The notes below the pieces were generated by a model. The model was not told the DNA's origin. It saw nothing but the letters and a program-made list of their open reading frames with translations, and searched no databases. Position numbers and translations under genes: made by a program. Below are positions 59,440 to 64,000 of a DNA stretch of 64,000 nt, piece by piece; the stretch's first letter is position 1, and every line of letters begins with the position of its first letter. The DNA lies in the NCBI RefSeq assembly GCF_003336675.1, contig NZ_QPII01000003.1, positions 1-64,000 on the forward strand. The letters are read 5' to 3'. This stretch comes from Billgrantia montanilacus. Lineage in GTDB: Bacteria > Pseudomonadota > Gammaproteobacteria > Pseudomonadales > Halomonadaceae.

Positions 59440-60387
59440 TTACTCACTGAGCATATCTAGGCGTAAGGTAAGCCATTCCCAAAGTGATGGAGAATTTTCG
59501 CCGATAAATACCAGTTGACTCTCTCCCTTCTGCCAGTTCTCTAGTTCCCAGCTGGTCAATCTCCCAGCGGCACGTTGCAGCGCCAGTACGCGACCGTCCT
59601 CCAGGCGAACAATGGCCTTGAAGCGCAGTATCTGCTGGGGCATATCATGCAGTAGCGCACTTAGCTCGTTCATATCCACGACACCCTCGCGCTTCCAACT
59701 GAGCGTCTCGAGCCCTAGGGCTTCGATGCTGGTCGCCGGGGAGGAAACAGAATGCACTCGGCGAAACATTGGCGCCTCGCTCGATGCCGGCCAGAAGACG
59801 AAATCCGCCGGCAGTGCTGCCTGAGTCGCCCTTACATGACGGGAGCCGGGAAGCAGAATGGCCTGTTCGAGCTGAGCAATGGTTTGCTCGTCCACCAGGT
59901 CCGTCTTGTTGATCACCACCAGGTCGGCATTATCGATCTGTGAAGACACAAGATGTCGCAGGGCCGGGCTCAGGTCGGCATGATCGAGAGCTGCATCGAC
60001 CAAGGTGATGACGGCGTCCAGCCGGGCTCTAGCCCGAATGCGCGGATAGCCCAGCACATTCACCACCCGCTCCGGGTCCGACACGCCGCTGCATTCAATT
60101 AGCAGATGATCGAGCTCCCCTCCTCGTCGCTTGATCATTGATTCAATAGAAGAAGAGAGCTCGCCCTGCAGACTGCAGCATACGCAGCCATTGCTAAGGG
60201 TGATCAGGTCGTCGCGACGATTATCGACAAGCGCCTCGTCGATGTTTAGCGCCCCAAAATCGTTGACCATGACCCCCAGTCGACGTCCATCGGAATGTTG
60301 CAGCAGGTGATTCACCAGGGTCGTTTTTCCGGCCCCCAGGAAGCCAGCCACAACGGTGACGCCGAGTTCAGCCGTCATGTCACGCAT
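59440..60387 (-). CDS. CobW/COG0523-type metal-chaperone GTPase
   Basis: G3E GTPase of 315 residues. Walker A GFLGAGKTT (about 14-22), the metal-binding CXCC motif GCVCCSL (about 67-73), ECSG, and NKTD guanine specificity (about 155-158); the C-terminal CobW_C domain follows. Such proteins deliver Zn or another metal to a client enzyme. It starts ten bases after the ureohydrolase stop, so that metalloenzyme is the likely client (inference). ATG at 60387 with AAAGGAAG before it is chosen over an ATG at 60405 lying inside the ureohydrolase. Confidence 0.87.
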   Translation of the reverse strand: MRDMTAELGVTVVAGFLGAGKTTLVNHLLQHSDGRRLGVMVNDFGALNIDEALVDNRRDDLITLSNGCVCCSLQGELSSSIESMIKRRGGELDHLLIECSGVSDPERVVNVLGYPRIRARARLDAVITLVDAALDHADLSPALRHLVSSQIDNADLVVINKTDLVDEQTIAQLEQAILLPGSRHVRATQAALPADFVFWPASSEAPMFRRVHSVSSPATSIEALGLETLSWKREGVVDMNELSALLHDMPQQILRFKAIVRLEDGRVLALQRAAGRLTSWELENWQKGESQLVFIGENSPSLWEWLTLRLDMLSE

Positions 60388-60397
60388 GAAACTTCCT

Positions 60398-61348
60398 TTA
60401 ATCACGCTGTAGGACGCCAGGCAGCACGCACAGCATTTCGTACAGTAGCGTCGCGCCCATCAGAGCGGTGTTGCCGCTGGGATCATACGGCGGGGAGACT
60501 TCAACCAAGTCACCTCCGACGATATTCAGCCCCGCCGCACCGCGCACGATCTCGAGCCCTTGGGTTGAGGTCAAACCTCCCATTTCTACAGTACCCGTGC
60601 CAGGTGCCACGGAAGGGTCGAGACCGTCGATATCGAAGGTGATGTAGACGGGGGTATTGCCCATCTGCGCACGCACCTCCTCCATCAGCGGCGCCAGCGA
60701 GTGGTACCAACACTCCTCCGCCGACACCACCCGAAAGCCCTGTTGACGGCACCAGTCGAAATCCTCGGCCGCATAGCCGGTCCCGCGCAGGCCGATCTGT
60801 ACCACCTTGCCGTGGGCCAGCAACCCCTCCTCCTGAGCACGGCGGAATGGCGTACCGTGAGCCAGCGGCTCACCGAACATGTGCTCGTTCACGTCGGCAT
60901 GAGCATCGATATGGATTAGCCCTACTGGCCCGTGCTTCTTCGCCATTGCTCGCAGGATGGGTAAAGTAATGAGGTGATCGCCCCCTAGGGTCAACGGGAT
61001 GCAAGCGTGCTGCAACACGTCCTCGTAATACTTCTCGATGATCTCTACCGATTTGGGCAGATGAAAGGTGTTGATCGGCACATCGCCGATGTCACCCACC
61101 TGAAGGCTTTCGAACGGTGCGGCCCGCGTAGCCATGTTGTAAGGCCGTAGCATGCGCGATTCGTCACGAATCTGGCGGGGCCCCAGTCGGGTGCCCGGGC
61201 GATTAGAGGTAGCGATGTCCATTGGCACTCCGATGAATGCCACATCGAGCCCCTCTGCACTATCATGGGCAGGCAGGCGCATCATTGTCGCGGACCCGCC
61301 GAACCGAGGCATCTCATTGCCACCAAGAGGCTGGTTAAAACTCGCCAT
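60398..61348 (-). CDS. gbuA: Ureohydrolase, guanidinobutyrase/agmatinase family
   Basis: Arginase-fold metalloenzyme, 316 residues, removing urea from a guanidino compound. Bimetal ligands are present: GGDH (about 128-131), DAHAD (about 152-156) and FDIDGLDP (about 235-242). N-terminal QPLGGNEMPRFGG and the C-terminal EVSPPYDPSGNTALMGATLLYEMLCVLPG resemble Pseudomonas 4-guanidinobutyrase as I recall it, closer than agmatinase; substrate is therefore probably 4-guanidinobutyrate or a similar acid. Only one base separates it from the cupin gene; AGGAG precedes the ATG at 61348. Confidence 0.88.
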   Translation of the reverse strand: MASFNQPLGGNEMPRFGGSATMMRLPAHDSAEGLDVAFIGVPMDIATSNRPGTRLGPRQIRDESRMLRPYNMATRAAPFESLQVGDIGDVPINTFHLPKSVEIIEKYYEDVLQHACIPLTLGGDHLITLPILRAMAKKHGPVGLIHIDAHADVNEHMFGEPLAHGTPFRRAQEEGLLAHGKVVQIGLRGTGYAAEDFDWCRQQGFRVVSAEECWYHSLAPLMEEVRAQMGNTPVYITFDIDGLDPSVAPGTGTVEMGGLTSTQGLEIVRGAAGLNIVGGDLVEVSPPYDPSGNTALMGATLLYEMLCVLPGVLQRD

Positions 61349-61349
61349 A

Positions 61350-61658
61350 TTATTTGCGCTCCTGACTCGCCTTGAGCTCGATCTCGACGAAGGCGAAATG
61401 GCCTTTGCCAGCGTTAATGACGTTGTGCTCCACGCCAGCCAGGCGCCGATAAGAAACGCCCGCCTTGACCTCGCTCTCATGGTACCCTTCAGCGGTATGT
61501 AGTCGCATCACGCCATCCAAGAGCGGAACGACGACATAATCATGAGGGTGACGATGCCAGCCGGTCTCCGCCCCTGGCGCGAAATCCCAGCGCGTCACGA
61601 TGACCTTGTCATCCTCAAGCTGACTTGTCGGTTCGGCCGGCAACGGTTGGCGGGTCAT
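61350..61658 (-). CDS. Small cupin-domain protein
   Basis: 102-residue single-domain cupin. Metal ligands appear as GWHRHPHDYVVVPLLDG and the second motif AGVEHNVINAG. Function unknown; in such operons it may bind a metal or ligand, or be an isomerase-like accessory. Start at 61658 follows AGGAGG; the 12 codons upstream overlap dctM and are not needed. Operon neighbours: dctM upstream by eight bases, ureohydrolase downstream. Confidence 0.85.
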   Translation of the reverse strand: MTRQPLPAEPTSQLEDDKVIVTRWDFAPGAETGWHRHPHDYVVVPLLDGVMRLHTAEGYHESEVKAGVSYRRLAGVEHNVINAGKGHFAFVEIELKASQERK

Positions 61659-61666
61659 GTAACCTC

Positions 61667-62989
61667 CTAATTGAAAATGAGTTCGGGCAACCACAAGGCA
61701 ATTTGCGGGAACATCACCAGCAGCACGATGCCGATTACCTGCATGGCAAGAAAGGGCACTACCGATCGATAGAGGTCCCCGGTCGTCACTTCCGGCGGAG
61801 CGACAGAGCGCATATAGAACAAGTTGTAGCCGAAAGGTGGCGTCAGATAGGCAGTTTGCATTGCCAGCACAAATAGCGTGGCGAACCAGATAGGATCAAA
61901 ACCCAACGCTTTTATGATAGGCACATAGAGCGGCACAGTGATGAATAGGATGGCCGAGTCATCCAGAAACATCCCCAGAATCAGGTAGCTGAGCAGGATC
62001 ACGGTTAGGATGAGATAAGGGCTCAAGTCAGCGACCATTATCTGGTTCATAATCGCCTGGCCAGCTCCAAGGGCGATATAGATCTTCGAGAAGATCACCG
62101 CACCAATCATGATCCACATCAGCATGCCCATGATGCGTGCTGTACTGAAGAGTGCACTGTTGAGCATGGGCAGGTTGAGCTTGCCACGTGCCAGTGCACA
62201 CAGCATGGCACCAAAAGCACCCAGGGCTGAGGCCTCTGTCGGCGACGCAACTCCACCCGCCATGGTCCCCAGCACCGTGACGATGAGAGCTCCCGGTAAC
62301 AGAACAGCCTTAAGCGCTACAACCTTACCCAAGAAATCGACACGATCGGCAGAATCGATGGGCGGCCCCATTGATGGGTTACGGTAGCAGCGTATACCAA
62401 TATAGGTCATGTAGATGATTGCTAGCATCAAGCCAGGCATGATGCCCGCAGCGAAGAGCTTACCGACTGATTCTCGGGTCAGAAAAGCATAAAGGATCAT
62501 GACCAGGGATGGCGGTATCAGAAAGCCCAATGCACCTCCCGCCATAATCGTGCCGGCGGAAAGCTGTTTACTGTAGCCCCGCTTGAGCATGGCAGGCAAC
62601 GCTATCAGTCCTAAGCTTACAGTAGCGGCACCAGTAATGCCGACCATAGCCGCAATCAAGGCGCAGATCACCACAGTACCCATGCCCAGACCGCCTCTAA
62701 TGCCTCCCATAATCTTGTAAATCATTTCGAAGAGGTCATCGGCAATGCCTGACCGCTCCAAGAGCATCCCCATAAGGATGAAAAGCGGCAAAGCTACGAG
62801 AATGAACTCATTCATCAGGCCGAAGACCGAAGGCATCATGATGCCGAGGCTGTCGGGACCCCATATCCAGAAGCCGAAGCCGACGCCCACTCCCATCAGG
62901 GTCCACGCCAGCGGCACGCCGAAAAACATCAGAGTAAGCATGGCGCCGAACATCAGCAGCGTCAGCAGTATCGGATCAATGCTTACCAT
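61667..62989 (-). CDS. dctM: TRAP transporter large permease DctM
   Basis: 12-helix large membrane subunit of a tripartite ATP-independent periplasmic transporter, 440 residues, driven by sodium or proton flow. Family blocks such as GVPLAWTLM, FILMGMLLERSG, GALGFLIPPSLVMILYAF and PTEASALGA are present. Overlaps dctQ by 14 bases. Substrate not readable; the ureohydrolase suggests a guanidino acid. Confidence 0.92.
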   Translation of the reverse strand: MVSIDPILLTLLMFGAMLTLMFFGVPLAWTLMGVGVGFGFWIWGPDSLGIMMPSVFGLMNEFILVALPLFILMGMLLERSGIADDLFEMIYKIMGGIRGGLGMGTVVICALIAAMVGITGAATVSLGLIALPAMLKRGYSKQLSAGTIMAGGALGFLIPPSLVMILYAFLTRESVGKLFAAGIMPGLMLAIIYMTYIGIRCYRNPSMGPPIDSADRVDFLGKVVALKAVLLPGALIVTVLGTMAGGVASPTEASALGAFGAMLCALARGKLNLPMLNSALFSTARIMGMLMWIMIGAVIFSKIYIALGAGQAIMNQIMVADLSPYLILTVILLSYLILGMFLDDSAILFITVPLYVPIIKALGFDPIWFATLFVLAMQTAYLTPPFGYNLFYMRSVAPPEVTTGDLYRSVVPFLAMQVIGIVLLVMFPQIALWLPELIFN

Positions 62990-63545
62990 GAGAATCCCCC
63001 TGGGTGTCGGTGCCTAAACCGGTCGAGGGATCGTTATCCAGAGGATGTCCAAGCAAGGTACAGAGGTGGCGTAAGGTGTTGGCCAGCATTTGCAGCATGA
63101 TCAGCAGCACGGCCAGAGGGATCATGACTTTCACCGGCCAGATGATAGGCGCCCAAGTACTGCGGAAGGAGCGTTCTTGCATGGCCACCGATTGCATGGC
63201 GAAGTCGTAGGCGCTCTCTAGCAGCAGCGCTAACAGGATCAGCGTGAGCAAGCCTATGGTAAAGGAAACCAGCGCTTTGCCTTTCATCGAAAGACGCTGA
63301 TAAAAAATATCGATCCGCACATGGCCATGCCATTTCTCTGTATAGGCCCCGGCAAGGATGGCATAGACGCCATAGGTTAGGGTGGAGGCCTCATGCGCCC
63401 AGTTGGTGGGCGAGCGCAGCAATTGCCGCGCCGCCACCTCATATACCAGTACGCAAACCAGAGCAAAACCAAGCCAGGCGACGAACCGCCCGAGCCATTC
63501 GCTCAGGCGGTCCTGCCAGCGGATCCAGGCGTGAAGCAGGTGCAT
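62976..63545 (-). CDS. dctQ: TRAP transporter small permease DctQ
   Basis: Small membrane subunit, 189 residues, four hydrophobic segments (about 15-38, 50-70, 90-112, 130-155), with the family TYGVYAILAGAYTEKWHGHVRID block. ATG at 63545 follows GGGAG; a GTG six codons earlier overlaps the dctP stop. Between dctP and dctM. Confidence 0.9.
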   Translation of the reverse strand: MHLLHAWIRWQDRLSEWLGRFVAWLGFALVCVLVYEVAARQLLRSPTNWAHEASTLTYGVYAILAGAYTEKWHGHVRIDIFYQRLSMKGKALVSFTIGLLTLILLALLLESAYDFAMQSVAMQERSFRSTWAPIIWPVKVMIPLAVLLIMLQMLANTLRHLCTLLGHPLDNDPSTGLGTDTQGDSHGKH

Positions 63546-63559
63546 CGCTTGGCTCCCAG

Positions 63560-64000
63560 TCACTCGAGGCGGCCTTTGTCACGTGCCATTTCGCGAATCA
63601 TCTCAATGGCCTCGGCGGCACGTGGCGACTTTTCGGCTTCGGCATCCCAAACTTCCTGGGCTGCCTCGGTCATCGCCAGCACATCGTTCTCCGGCAAGGT
63701 GGTAATCTCGAACAGGTGAGCCGCCTCCTCGTTCCACTCCACGAACTTCTGGTGACGGTAGTCAGCCCACTCGGCGGTGACCTCCATAAATGTTTCCTGG
63801 AGATCTTCCGGCATGCGGTTCCAGACGTTCTGGTTGACCAGCACGTTGTCCACAAAGCCCGGATAAAGCATGTTCATTTCGGTGTAGCTGGTAGCCACTT
63901 CGTTGAGCTTGAGTACCGAATAGTCATAGGGGCCTCCATAAATCAGCCCGTCGATGGCATTGGTACTCAGTGCGATATAGAACTCCTGAGGCGGAATGTA
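63560..64000 (-). CDS. dctP: TRAP transporter substrate-binding protein DctP (C-terminal part)
   Basis: The last 146 residues of a periplasmic DctP-family solute receptor; the gene runs off the right edge, so the signal peptide and most of the ligand pocket are missing. Visible are PQEFYIALSTNAIDGLIYGG, a hydrophobic YPGFVDNVLVNQNVW strand, and the family's C-terminal helices ending IREMARDKGRLE. Clearly upstream in the same transcript as dctQ-dctM. Confidence 0.85.
   Translation of the reverse strand, partial: YIPPQEFYIALSTNAIDGLIYGGPYDYSVLKLNEVATSYTEMNMLYPGFVDNVLVNQNVWNRMPEDLQETFMEVTAEWADYRHQKFVEWNEEAAHLFEITTLPENDVLAMTEAAQEVWDAEAEKSPRAAEAIEMIREMARDKGRLE

Overview
The window is a dense, GC-rich gammaproteobacterial chromosome segment. 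Gene order, protein similarity to Pseudomonas-type families, acidic proteins and the tmRNA tag ANDDNYAQGALAA fit a moderately halophilic member of the Halomonadaceae (Halomonas or a close relative). The family assignment is inference from recalled families and synteny; no search was run.

Layout. 1-174: the end of a tyrS intergenic region with DnaA-box-like words and a 31-nt fragment of a tRNA-Thr(UGU). 174-10707: tyrS and anmK, then the conserved block pilU-pilT / yggS-proC-yggT-metX-metW-DUF4426, a Rieske protein and sfsA. 10738-24431: an aminotransferase, dksA-gluQRS, a small membrane protein plus the CbrA/CbrB sensor-regulator pair, an 892-bp gap holding a CrcZ-like regulatory RNA, then pcnB-folK-panB-panC-panD and a thiolase. 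24674-37258: a textbook minus-strand translation/transcription operon (tpiA-secG-tRNA-Leu-tRNA-fMet-rimP-nusA-infB-rbfA-truB-rpsO-pnp) preceded by folP-glmM. 37348-46866: ftsH, rlmE, yhbY, greA, carAB, dapB. 46999-50173: a two-domain protein joining a Clp1/Grc3-type polynucleotide kinase to an RNase Z-like hydrolase, followed by an EamA transporter and a DUF2218 protein. 50374-59264: grpE-dnaK-dnaJ with two sigma32-type promoters, recN, fur/bamE, ratA-ratB, smpB and ssrA (tmRNA). 59440-64000: a lower-GC minus-strand operon, open at the right edge: TRAP transporter (dctP-dctQ-dctM), cupin, guanidinobutyrase-like ureohydrolase and a CobW-type GTPase.

How parts work together. CbrA/CbrB next to a sigma54 promoter and an RNA with nine clusters of AANAANAA-type (CA) motifs is the layout of the Pseudomonas carbon catabolite circuit, in which CbrB drives CrcZ and CrcZ titrates Hfq. 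The same 8-mer GTGTTACC lies upstream of the RNA and twice upstream of panB. The TRAP/ureohydrolase/GTPase operon looks like an uptake and hydrolysis module for a guanidino acid with a dedicated metal chaperone; it sits directly behind ssrA, a common island integration site.

The strongest leads are the CrcZ-like RNA (about 18376-18877), the Clp1-RNase Z fusion (46999-48987) and the ssrA-adjacent guanidino operon. The rest is mostly core housekeeping. Several genes use GTG or TTG starts, chosen by ribosome binding sites and family length.
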